This document shows, piece after piece, positions 1-4,101 of a stretch of 11,249 nt of DNA. The position numbers were made by a program, and so were the translations under genes. The notes below the pieces were generated by a model. The model had not been told where the DNA came from, did no database searches, and saw only the letters and a program-made list of their open reading frames with translations. Position 1 is the stretch's first letter, and each line of letters begins with the position of its first letter. The DNA comes from Lachnospiraceae bacterium (GTDB lineage: Bacteria; Bacillota; Clostridia; Lachnospirales; Lachnospiraceae): NCBI GenBank assembly GCA_900770785.1, contig CAAGLJ010000141.1, positions 1 to 11,249 on the forward strand. Direction: 5' to 3'.

Positions 1-242
1 ATTTTCTCGATACGCTTTAAAGTTCTATCGATACTTTGGAGCGTATCTTCTTTTCCGGAAAAGGATAATGGATAACCTTCTAGGGCTGTAGACCTAAGAG
101 CCTGCAGTCCTTCCTCTGTCAATTCTGTTTTTAACGCTTCTGCCAATGCTTCTGATGTTTTGTATTGTTCTACAAAGCCCACTATTAAATCAGCAAATTG
201 CTCTTCCTTTTCGATTCTCTTTAACACTTCAAATCTGGTCAC
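1..242 (-). CDS. Small hypothetical early protein of the element, 3' end outside the window
   Basis: An open frame reads leftward from a GTG at 242-240 for 80 complete codons without a stop and leaves the window at position 1. The GTG is chosen because an in-frame TGA lies three codons upstream and an AGGAGG sits 9 bases before it (reverse complement of about 252-257). The visible protein begins VTRFEVLKRIEK and is charged and probably helical, ending in ...SIDRTLKRIEK. I recognise no domain. It follows the Cro-like gene on the same strand with a gap of about 70 bases, so it is probably part of the same early transcript. An excisionase, an antirepressor or a conserved phage protein of unknown role are all possible; nothing in the sequence decides. 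Confidence 0.6.
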   Translation of the reverse strand, partial: MTRFEVLKRIEKEEQFADLIVGFVEQYKTSEALAEALKTELTEEGLQALRSTALEGYPLSFSGKEDTLQSIDRTLKRIEK

Positions 243-311
243 CCTTACTCACCTCCTTCTATAAAATACTCAATGGTTACTTTTATTGATTTCATTTTGT
301 ATCTTATAAAG

Positions 312-512
312 TTACTCCTTGGCAAAAAAAATTTCTGCAGGATTATCAATACCTAATTCATCTATCATGATTTGTATTTCATCACTTCCAAAAATCCCAA
401 TTTTCATTTTTTCATAAAATGTCTTTGGTGTTATTCCAATTAATGCAGCTACATCAGACTGTGATAACCCATTTTTCGCTATTATCCCTTTTAATTCATT
501 TGTTTTTATCAT
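312..512 (-). CDS. Cro-like short XRE/DUF739-type DNA-binding protein
   Basis: A 66-residue protein that is almost entirely one helix-turn-helix domain. The segment GLSQSDVAALIGITPKTFYEK (about residues 15-35) has the XRE pattern of a first helix, a turn at IGIT and a recognition helix. A short protein of this kind, transcribed away from a CI-like repressor, is the usual Cro or early activator position in Firmicutes phages. The ATG at 512-510 is preceded by AGGAGG with a spacer of about 5 bases. Its promoter at 547-574 has a perfect TTGACA. I infer that it binds the shared intergenic region (513-640) and favours the lytic or excision programme. The family call rests on the HTH pattern and length only. 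Confidence 0.8.
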   Translation of the reverse strand: MIKTNELKGIIAKNGLSQSDVAALIGITPKTFYEKMKIGIFGSDEIQIMIDELGIDNPAEIFFAKE

Positions 513-535
513 TTTTTCCTCCTCAGTATCTTTTT

Positions 536-569
536 AAGTTACTTATATAATATCACGTTTTTGTAACTT
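536..569. repeat. Inverted AAGTTAC / GTAACTT pair flanking the early promoter -10 box
   Basis: AAGTTAC at 536-542 and its exact complement GTAACTT at 563-569 are separated by 20 bases. One arm lies between the -35 and -10 boxes of the leftward early promoter, overlapping the -35 by one base, and the other lies just downstream of the -10. This placement suits operator half-sites for the repressor or the Cro-like protein. Which protein binds is inference. Confidence 0.5.
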
Positions 570-574
570 GTCAA
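547..574 (-). promoter_or_regulatory. Promoter of the leftward early (Cro-side) genes
   Basis: Read on the minus strand, a perfect -35 TTGACA (574-569) is followed after 16 bases by TATTAT (552-547), a 5/6 match to the -10 consensus. The predicted start falls about 30 bases before the Cro-like start codon. It is the strongest promoter in the switch region by consensus. Confidence 0.75.
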
Positions 575-585
575 GATATTTTTTG

Positions 586-614
586 TTGAATTAATAACAT
601 TTTTGTGTTATTAT
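586..614 (+). promoter_or_regulatory. Promoter of the CI-type repressor
   Basis: TTGAAT (586-591) and TATTAT (609-614) are separated by exactly 17 bases. The start codon of the repressor follows at 641. The spacer is occupied by a 22-bp dyad, which suggests autoregulation. Confidence 0.6.
592..613. promoter_or_regulatory. 22-bp dyad, candidate repressor operator
   Basis: TAATAACA (592-599) and TGTTATTA (606-613) are perfect 8-base inverted arms around a 6-base centre. The dyad fills the 17-base spacer of the repressor promoter and overlaps its -10 box, so a bound dimer would block polymerase. A dimeric XRE/S24 repressor is the natural ligand, by inference. Confidence 0.6.
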
Positions 615-640
615 AAGGTTACATAAAGGAGTGTGATATT

Positions 641-1603
641 ATGACTACAGGAGAACGTATTAAAAAATTACGTTTACAGCTCGGAATTAGTCAAGTAGAT
701 TTCGCTAGCAAAATCAATGTTTCTAAGCAAACCTTATATAAATATGAAAATAATTTAATTACCAATATACCTTACGATAAGGTGGAAGCCGTTGCTTGCA
801 TTTGCAAAGTATCACCAAGCGATTTAATGGGTTGGGATTCGTCCGAAGATCCGACTATCATAAAAAGAGAACAAGATTTAGAGGATATAGAAAAAATTTT
901 CGCAACTGCTGGATATGCCCTTCATTGTGATAATTACTATGATGATTGTTTCCTTATCAAAAACTCTTCTGGCAAAACTATAGCCTGCCTATATGATTAT
1001 GAGTTATTACCGAGATACGACTTCCTTAAGAGAAAAGGATCTGTCACAGCGGAGACGTTGCTTTACAACAGTTTTAGTTTATCTCCTCAAGAACAGGCTC
1101 ACATAAAAAAATACCGCAACCTAGACACCTATGGTCAGGAAACAATAAATCTCATACTTAATAGGGAGTTAGATAGAGTGGATCAACTTCAAAAGGCCTC
1201 TGCTTCTACGCTTGTAGAATTTTCTCCTCCTGAAGAGAGAAAACGCTTGGTCGAATATTTCCACAGTGTTTCTGCCGGCACAGGTGTTTTTATTCTTGGC
1301 AACGAAGCTACTGACCAGATAGCAATTCCTGATACGTCAAAATACAAAACGGTGGACTTTGCTACTAATGTTAACGGAAAATCCATGGAACCTGATTACA
1401 TGAATGGGGATATTGTTCTGGTATCCTCAAAAGAAGAGATGAAATATGGAGATGTAGGCATATTCATTGTAAATAATGAAGCCTTTATAAAGGAATACGG
1501 AGAAAAAGAATTAATCTCTAGAAATCCTGGTTGCAACAATATTAAGATTTCGGAATATGACAATATTGTCTGCATGGGAAGGGTAATTGACAAATTAAAC
1601 TAA
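641..1603 (+). CDS. CI-type phage repressor: XRE HTH plus self-cleaving S24 (LexA-like) domain
   Basis: A 320-residue repressor of lysogeny. Residues about 5-40 form an XRE helix-turn-helix (GISQVDFASKINVSKQTLYKYE). Residues about 208-320 form the S24/LexA domain. An Ala-Gly cleavage site is visible at A212-G213 in SAGTG, the catalytic serine is S248 in GKSMEP, and the catalytic lysine is K284 in AFIKEY. In this family RecA-stimulated autoproteolysis at the Ala-Gly bond inactivates the repressor after DNA damage, so the prophage should be SOS-inducible. The middle part (about 70-190) belongs to no domain I can name and makes the protein longer than classical CI. The ATG at 641 lies about 5 bases after AAGGAGTG. 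The gene is divergent from the Cro-like gene and probably represses both promoters. Confidence 0.92.
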   Translation: MTTGERIKKLRLQLGISQVDFASKINVSKQTLYKYENNLITNIPYDKVEAVACICKVSPSDLMGWDSSEDPTIIKREQDLEDIEKIFATAGYALHCDNYYDDCFLIKNSSGKTIACLYDYELLPRYDFLKRKGSVTAETLLYNSFSLSPQEQAHIKKYRNLDTYGQETINLILNRELDRVDQLQKASASTLVEFSPPEERKRLVEYFHSVSAGTGVFILGNEATDQIAIPDTSKYKTVDFATNVNGKSMEPDYMNGDIVLVSSKEEMKYGDVGIFIVNNEAFIKEYGEKELISRNPGCNNIKISEYDNIVCMGRVIDKLN

Positions 1604-1654
1604 CGGTATCTATCCTTACGGATTGATATAACAAAAGATAAGGGGGAACTATTT

Positions 1655-1903
1655 ATGAAATGTCCAAAATGCGGAAGCGAAAATGTAACAATCCAACTGA
1701 TTCAATCTGGTGGGAAAACTAAAAAACATGGTGTTGGTTTAGGTGGTCATGTCAACAATGCAGCCAGAGGTCTTACTGCTGTATGCACATTGGGTATGTC
1801 CAATCTTGTTTGGAAGAAATCCAAAGGTAGCGAAAAGACAACCTTTAAGAATGCGAAAATATGCCTATGCCAAAATTGTGGTAACTCATGGGGTGTTAAA
1901 TAA
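1655..1903 (+). CDS. Small zinc-ribbon protein of the element
   Basis: 82 residues with paired cysteines at both ends: C3-x2-C6 (CPKCGSENV) and C72-x2-C75 (CQNCGNSW), the spacing of a zinc-ribbon fold. C70 is an extra nearby cysteine. The middle is glycine-rich and contains a mildly hydrophobic stretch (LTAVCTLGMSNLVW, about 40-53), too short and polar for a confident membrane helix. The ATG is preceded by AAGGGGGA with a spacer of about 8 bases. It lies 51 bases after the repressor with no terminator between, so it is probably co-transcribed with it and expressed in the lysogen. Such small zinc-ribbon proteins are frequent in prophages and their function is not known to me; nucleic-acid binding is a guess. 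Confidence 0.8.
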   Translation: MKCPKCGSENVTIQLIQSGGKTKKHGVGLGGHVNNAARGLTAVCTLGMSNLVWKKSKGSEKTTFKNAKICLCQNCGNSWGVK

Positions 1904-1921
1904 ATGCACCCCACTTTTATT
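1889..1921 (+). terminator. Probable terminator of the repressor/zinc-ribbon transcript
   Basis: TGGGGTG (1889-1895) pairs perfectly with CACCCCA (1907-1913) across an 11-base loop and is followed by CTTTTATT. The left arm lies inside the last codons of the zinc-ribbon gene. The U-run is short, so termination may be partial. Confidence 0.55.
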
Positions 1922-1926
1922 CAAAA

Positions 1927-1955
1927 TTGAGAAAAACACCTTAACAATACAATAT
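1927..1955 (+). promoter_or_regulatory. Weak candidate promoter of the holin-like toxin mRNA
   Basis: TTGAGA (1927-1932) matches the -35 consensus at 5/6. TACAAT (1948-1953) follows after only 15 bases, or CAATAT (1950-1955) after 17. One box is good and the spacing is imperfect, so this is tentative. It would start a transcript near 1960, just before the structured leader of the toxin. Confidence 0.35.
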
Positions 1956-2022
1956 GCTTACCGGGGCAGCCGATAGGGCGGCTATGTACCCGTTCCGAGT
2001 CTTGCGGAAAGGGGAAATGCTT

Positions 2023-2103
2023 ATGAGTACATACGAAGAGATGATGATTATATTGACAGTAGCAATGTTGATAGTCTCCATTCTAAACATGAAAAATAAG
2101 TAG
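2023..2103 (+). CDS. Putative holin-like toxin, 26-residue hydrophobic peptide (type I TA)
   Basis: The peptide starts MSTYEEMMIILTVAML and ends in a short polar tail NMKNK. One hydrophobic segment (about residues 8-22) would span the membrane. The MSTYE start, a single helix and a Lys-rich tail match the group annotated in Firmicutes as putative holin-like toxin, which are toxins of type I systems silenced by an antisense RNA. An AAGGGG lies 8 bases before the ATG at 2023. An in-frame ATG at 2017 is too close to it. A minus-strand RNA ends across its 3' end (see 2091-2198). In such families overexpression damages the membrane; whether this copy is active cannot be seen. Confidence 0.75.
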   Translation: MSTYEEMMIILTVAMLIVSILNMKNK

Positions 2104-2139
2104 AGCCGCTCCGTCCTGGTAAGATAAGCGACTCTACTT
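2091..2139 (-). terminator. Terminator of antisense RNA A
   Basis: Arms 2098-2110 and 2127-2139 form a 13-bp stem. On the minus strand every position pairs, with one U-G wobble, and the stem is followed by AUUUUUC. On the plus strand the same position is a C-A mismatch and the tail is weaker. This asymmetry points to minus-strand use, though the toxin mRNA may also stop here. Confidence 0.75.
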
Positions 2140-2198
2140 AAAGTTAATTATTTTCACCGGAACGGGAAGCCTTAACCTTCCTTATCGGCTGTCTTGTT
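2091..2198 (-). ncRNA. Antisense RNA A, candidate antitoxin to the holin-like toxin
   Basis: The predicted minus-strand transcript starts near 2198, just after its promoter (2205-2233), and ends at the hairpin 2098-2139 followed by U-rich 2097-2091, about 105-110 nt. It is complementary to the last bases of the toxin ORF and to its 3' region. Its first 40 bases resemble the toxin leader. Ends are inferred from promoter and terminator positions. Confidence 0.65.
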
Positions 2199-2204
2199 AA
2201 GCAT

Positions 2205-2233
2205 ATTATAGCCCATATTCATGGATTTTACAA
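2205..2233 (-). promoter_or_regulatory. Promoter of antisense RNA A
   Basis: On the minus strand TTGTAA (2233-2228), a 17-base spacer and a perfect TATAAT (2210-2205). Confidence 0.75.
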
Positions 2234-2235
2234 GC

Positions 2236-2270
2236 AAAAAAACCGCCCCGGTGCTGGAACACCGAAGCGG
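2236..2270 (-). terminator. Terminator of antisense RNA B
   Basis: On the minus strand CCGCTTCGGTG pairs with CACCGGGGCGG over 11 bp, including two U-G wobbles, around a 6-base loop, and is followed by seven U (2242-2236). On the plus strand the wobble positions become A-C mismatches and there is no U-run. A homologous hairpin lies at 2471-2504. Confidence 0.85.
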
Positions 2271-2277
2271 CAAAGTA

Positions 2278-2305
2278 TAGATTTTACCGAGTAGCCGGAA
2301 ATCTA
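2278..2305 (+). promoter_or_regulatory. Leader hairpin before the 31-residue peptide
   Basis: TAGATTT (2278-2284) and AAATCTA (2299-2305) form a 7-bp stem ending three bases before AAAGGAG (2309-2314 region). A hairpin this close to the ribosome site could limit translation, a common feature of type I toxin mRNAs. I see no convincing plus-strand promoter just upstream. Confidence 0.4.
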
Positions 2306-2316
2306 CGAAAGGAGCG

Positions 2317-2412
2317 ATGCCGAGGGAATCAATTCTTAACCTTGTGTTATCTATGCTTGCAGAGCTGCTTGTTTATATCCTCTGCAAGTATATAGACGAA
2401 CTCTTTAAATAA
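2317..2412 (+). CDS. Possible second toxin-like hydrophobic peptide, 31 residues
   Basis: ATG at 2317 to TAA at 2412. The core NLVLSMLAELLVYILCKYI (about residues 8-26) is a single hydrophobic helix followed by an acidic and lysine tail DELFK. Small clostridial membrane peptides with a VYxICK-like core occur as type I toxins and as unannotated prophage peptides; I place it there by pattern only. An AAAGGAG precedes the ATG but with a spacer of just 2 bases, too short. GTG at 2344 (codon 10) and ATG at 2353 (codon 13) are alternatives. The gene is completely overlapped by antisense RNA B. A 9-bp inverted repeat (CTTGCAGAG 2356-2364, CTCTGCAAG 2380-2388) lies inside it. Confidence 0.5.
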   Translation: MPRESILNLVLSMLAELLVYILCKYIDELFK

Positions 2413-2430
2413 GATTGCTATAGCAAATTA

Positions 2431-2458
2431 ATTTTAGCACAATCCAGCTACTTTGCAA
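2431..2458 (-). promoter_or_regulatory. Promoter of antisense RNA B
   Basis: On the minus strand TTGCAA (2458-2453), a 16-base spacer and TAAAAT (2436-2431). Confidence 0.6.
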
Positions 2459-2470
2459 AGTCTATACATT

Positions 2471-2504
2471 AAAACCGCCCCAGTGTTACCAACACCGAAG
2501 CGGT
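2471..2504 (-). terminator. Terminator of small RNA C
   Basis: On the minus strand a stem of up to 14 bp (ACCGCTTCGGTGTT with AACACTGGGGCGGT, three wobble pairs) is followed by a short U-run. It is clearly related in sequence to the hairpin at 2236-2270. The short U-run may reduce efficiency. Confidence 0.7.
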
Positions 2505-2546
2505 AAGGAACTATACCGGAAGAACCGATATAACTCACCCTGAACA
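2471..2546 (-). ncRNA. Small RNA C, about 75 nt, no visible partner gene
   Basis: The predicted transcript starts near 2546 after its promoter (2553-2581) and ends at the hairpin 2475-2504. It could fold into three hairpins: TCAC/GTGA near the 5' end, then TTATATCGG paired with CCGGTATAG (9 bp with two U-G wobbles), then the terminator. No ATG-started ORF lies on the opposite strand, so it may be an orphan antitoxin or a regulator of the integrase leader, in which its promoter lies. Confidence 0.55.
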
Positions 2547-2552
2547 AGTGAA

Positions 2553-2581
2553 ATTATATCATTCTCCCGGTAAAAATACAA
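2553..2581 (-). promoter_or_regulatory. Promoter of small RNA C
   Basis: On the minus strand TTGTAT (2581-2576), a 17-base spacer and a perfect TATAAT (2558-2553) preceded by TGA, an extended -10 element. Confidence 0.75.
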
Positions 2582-2603
2582 GCTACCGGGCATTTTTATG
2601 CCC
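2566..2603 (+). promoter_or_regulatory. Two mutually exclusive hairpins in the integrase leader (possible attenuator)
   Basis: CCCGGTA (2566-2572) pairs with TACCGGG (2584-2590), followed by CATTTTTAT, a terminator-like shape. GGGCAT (2588-2593) instead pairs with ATGCCC (2598-2603), just before the AAAGGAGG of the integrase. The two stems share bases 2588-2590, so only one can form. Confidence 0.45.
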
Positions 2604-2620
2604 AAAAGGAGGATGATACT

Positions 2621-3787
2621 ATGGCATTAACCACATGTCCTGAATGCTCTGGTAAGGTCAGTGACAAGGCCTATTCCTGCCCCCACTGCGGTTTCCCAAT
2701 GCAGGATGCCCCACCACCAGTCAAAGTGATACGAAAAAGACGTATGCGCAGAGCAAACGGAACCGGTACAGTAGTCAAACTATCCGGGAAAAGAAGGAAA
2801 CCATTTCAGGTTCGGGTTAATACTAAAATAGATTCCTTTGGTATGCCAATATACGATATATTAGGCAACTTCCCGGATCGAGTATCCGCTGACATAGCTC
2901 TGGCCGAATACAACAAAAACCCTTATGACCCGGAGAATCGAAAAAAGACCTTCACAGAAGCATTTGAAAGCTGGTATCAATGGAAATACAAAGTACCCGC
3001 TACAGCCAAAAATAAAACAAGCTCTCAGCATTGTACTATGGCAGCTTATAAAAAATGCGAAGCTCTCCATTCCTACAGCATGTGGGATATAAGGGCTCAG
3101 GATATGCAGAGTATTCTTGATAACAATGAGCTTTCCCATGCTACATTGGAACATATTAGAAACCTGTTTAGACAGATGTACAAATACTGCATACAGTTTG
3201 AAATGGTGCAAAAGGACTACTCGCAATTCATCAAAATAAACAAAGAAGATGACGATGAGCATGGTGTACCATTCACAGATACGGAAATAAAGCTGCTTTG
3301 GAAGCACAAGAACTTGCCCTTTGTCGATGTTATCTTGATTTATTGCTACTCTGGATGGCGAATGAATGAGTTGGCTATGATGCCTTTGGATTCCATAAAC
3401 CTTAAAGAAAGAACCTTTACTGGAGGATTGAAAAACAAATACAGCCGAAATAGAGTGGTCCCTATCCACTCTGCCATATATGAGCTTGTCTGCAACAGGA
3501 TAAACCCACAATTCAAAAGCCTGATCTATCATGATGGAGAAAAGGAAATTTCCAAAACTGCTTTTCGTGAAAGTTTCTCATCTGCCTTAACAGCCTGTGG
3601 AATAGTCGGAAAGCATACCCCACATGACTGTAGACATACTTTCAATGTCCTCTTGGATAAGTCTGGTGTGGACAGAGTAACCAGGTATATTTTAATGGGA
3701 CATAAGGGAAAAGATATTAACGAAACGGTATACACACATAAAGACATTAATCAACTTAAAACAGCCATAGAAATGATAAAAATTTAA
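2621..3787 (+). CDS. Tyrosine integrase with N-terminal zinc ribbon
   Basis: A 388-residue site-specific recombinase that should integrate and excise the element. Residues 6-23 carry C6-x2-C9 and C20-x2-C23 (CPECSG...CPHCG), a zinc-ribbon head. Residues about 47-100 (GTGTVVKLSGKRRKPFQVRV) resemble the arm-binding, AP2-like domain. About 108-205 is the core-binding helical domain. The catalytic domain shows R247 (YSGWRMNEL), a lysine at K271 or K273, H335-x2-R338 (HDCRH), H361 (LMGHKG) and nucleophile Y371 (TVYTHKD). The full set is present, so the enzyme looks intact. The ATG follows AAAGGAGGATGATACT. It is the last gene of the element, pointing at the presumed attachment region, the usual place for int. 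Transposon Tn916-type integrases share the fold; the lysogeny switch favours phage. Confidence 0.93.
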   Translation: MALTTCPECSGKVSDKAYSCPHCGFPMQDAPPPVKVIRKRRMRRANGTGTVVKLSGKRRKPFQVRVNTKIDSFGMPIYDILGNFPDRVSADIALAEYNKNPYDPENRKKTFTEAFESWYQWKYKVPATAKNKTSSQHCTMAAYKKCEALHSYSMWDIRAQDMQSILDNNELSHATLEHIRNLFRQMYKYCIQFEMVQKDYSQFIKINKEDDDEHGVPFTDTEIKLLWKHKNLPFVDVILIYCYSGWRMNELAMMPLDSINLKERTFTGGLKNKYSRNRVVPIHSAIYELVCNRINPQFKSLIYHDGEKEISKTAFRESFSSALTACGIVGKHTPHDCRHTFNVLLDKSGVDRVTRYILMGHKGKDINETVYTHKDINQLKTAIEMIKI

Positions 3788-3821
3788 GCCATGTAGTATT
3801 TTTTTCTGCATGGCTTAAATT
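3781..3821. terminator. 13-bp inverted repeat over the integrase stop codon, probable terminator
   Basis: AATTTAAGCCATG (3781-3793) and CATGGCTTAAATT (3809-3821) are perfect inverted arms with a 15-base T-rich loop. The integrase TAA lies in the left arm. The downstream T-run for the + strand is poor; read on the minus strand the stem is followed by TTTATC. It could end the integrase mRNA, block incoming transcription, or be part of the recombination site. Confidence 0.5.
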
Positions 3822-4101
3822 TGAATAGTATTTTATTAGTATCATTTTTTTGAGAAAACCTTGATTTTAAAGTATTTTTCTTCTATTCTTTTTAAGAAAT
3901 TCTTAAGAGTTTTTATATATCCTTGCCCGCAACCGACAGTTGACAATTTTCAAGCCGCACTTGGTAGTTGTCAACCAGAAAATATGCTAAACTCTTCTTA
4001 TCGATATCGAAAGAAAGTATACTAAAAGAAACCTTAAAATTTTTTATTTCATCGCGAGGGAAGGCTTATTTTAAGGCATATTGTGAGGAGGAAAAGATGA
4101 C
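3788..4101. other. Gene-free, repeat-rich stretch likely to contain the attachment site
   Basis: No ORF or RNA gene is recognisable in these 314 bases. They hold a short direct repeat AGTATTTT at 3795, 3827 and 3871, the odd palindrome TTAAGAA-A-TTCTTAA (3892-3906), the inverted pair GTTGACAA (3939-3946) / TTGTCAAC (3968-3975), and the promoter of the next gene. The AGTATTTT copies are candidates for integrase arm sites by position only. No attachment core can be defined from one end. Confidence 0.45.
3996..4023 (+). promoter_or_regulatory. Candidate promoter and operator of the membrane XRE regulator
   Basis: TATACT (4018-4023) is a good -10. The -35 at 17 bases, TTCTTA (3995-4000), is weak. 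The spacer is filled by a dyad: TCGATATCGA (4001-4010) is a perfect palindrome that extends with one bulged base to TCTT/AAGA (3996-4014). A weak -35 plus a dyad suits autoregulation by the XRE protein, which is inference. Confidence 0.4.

Larger units (their letters stand above)
1967..2191. repeat. Inverted duplication bracketing the toxin gene
   Basis: Two 9-base blocks upstream of the toxin recur as exact reverse complements downstream. CAGCCGATA (1967-1975) matches TATCGGCTG (2183-2191), and CCCGTTCCG (1989-1997) matches CGGAACGGG (2158-2166). Bases between the blocks are partly conserved and block spacing is similar (22 and 25 bases). On a long toxin mRNA the 5' and 3' ends could therefore pair. 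Equally, the start of the minus-strand RNA carries nearly the same sequence as the toxin leader. Left and right blocks lie in the toxin 5' leader and the antitoxin 5' region respectively. Confidence 0.65.
2236..2424 (-). ncRNA. Antisense RNA B, covering the 31-residue peptide gene
   Basis: The predicted minus-strand transcript runs from about 2424 to 2236, about 190 nt, bounded by its own promoter (2431-2458) and terminator (2236-2270). It is complementary to the whole of the small ORF 2317-2412 and its leader, as expected of a cis-encoded type I antitoxin. The 12-base palindrome TTGCTATAGCAA (2414-2425) sits at its start. Ends are inferred. Confidence 0.55.
1..3990. mobile_element. Right-hand end of an integrated prophage or related element (boundary approximate)
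   Basis: Gene order matches the lysogeny module of Firmicutes temperate phages seen in mirror image: an early-gene strand running left with a Cro-like protein first, a divergent CI-type repressor running right, small accessory genes, then a tyrosine integrase beside the presumed attachment site. The DNA is more AT-rich than the sugar and Fe-S genes to the right. The right boundary is inferred: it should lie after the integrase stop (3787) and before the chromosomal-looking XRE gene at 4102. No duplicated attachment core can be shown, because the other end is outside the window. A conjugative or mobilizable element with a phage-like switch is an alternative. Confidence 0.72.

Noticed and set aside
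1189..1593. Two 65-codon minus-strand frames inside the repressor gene
   Set aside because: They are opposite the conserved S24 domain and lack ribosome sites and recognisable motifs.
1743..1976. 77-codon frame on the + strand overlapping the zinc-ribbon gene
   Set aside because: It overlaps the cysteine-containing frame out of register, has no family pattern and runs through the hairpin at 1889-1913.
2243..2504. Two similar GC-rich hairpins (2243-2270, 2475-2504) as a CRISPR array or IS ends
   Set aside because: Only two copies, about 230 bases apart, with no regular spacers and no transposase; U-runs and upstream promoters fit terminators better.
2861..3532. 223-codon open frame on the minus strand opposite the integrase
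   Set aside because: It lies entirely inside an intact integrase with all catalytic residues, has no recognisable domain and no convincing ribosome site; it is a shadow frame.
3788..4101. tRNA gene as the integration target
   Set aside because: No cloverleaf-like arms or conserved T-loop sequence could be found in this stretch.
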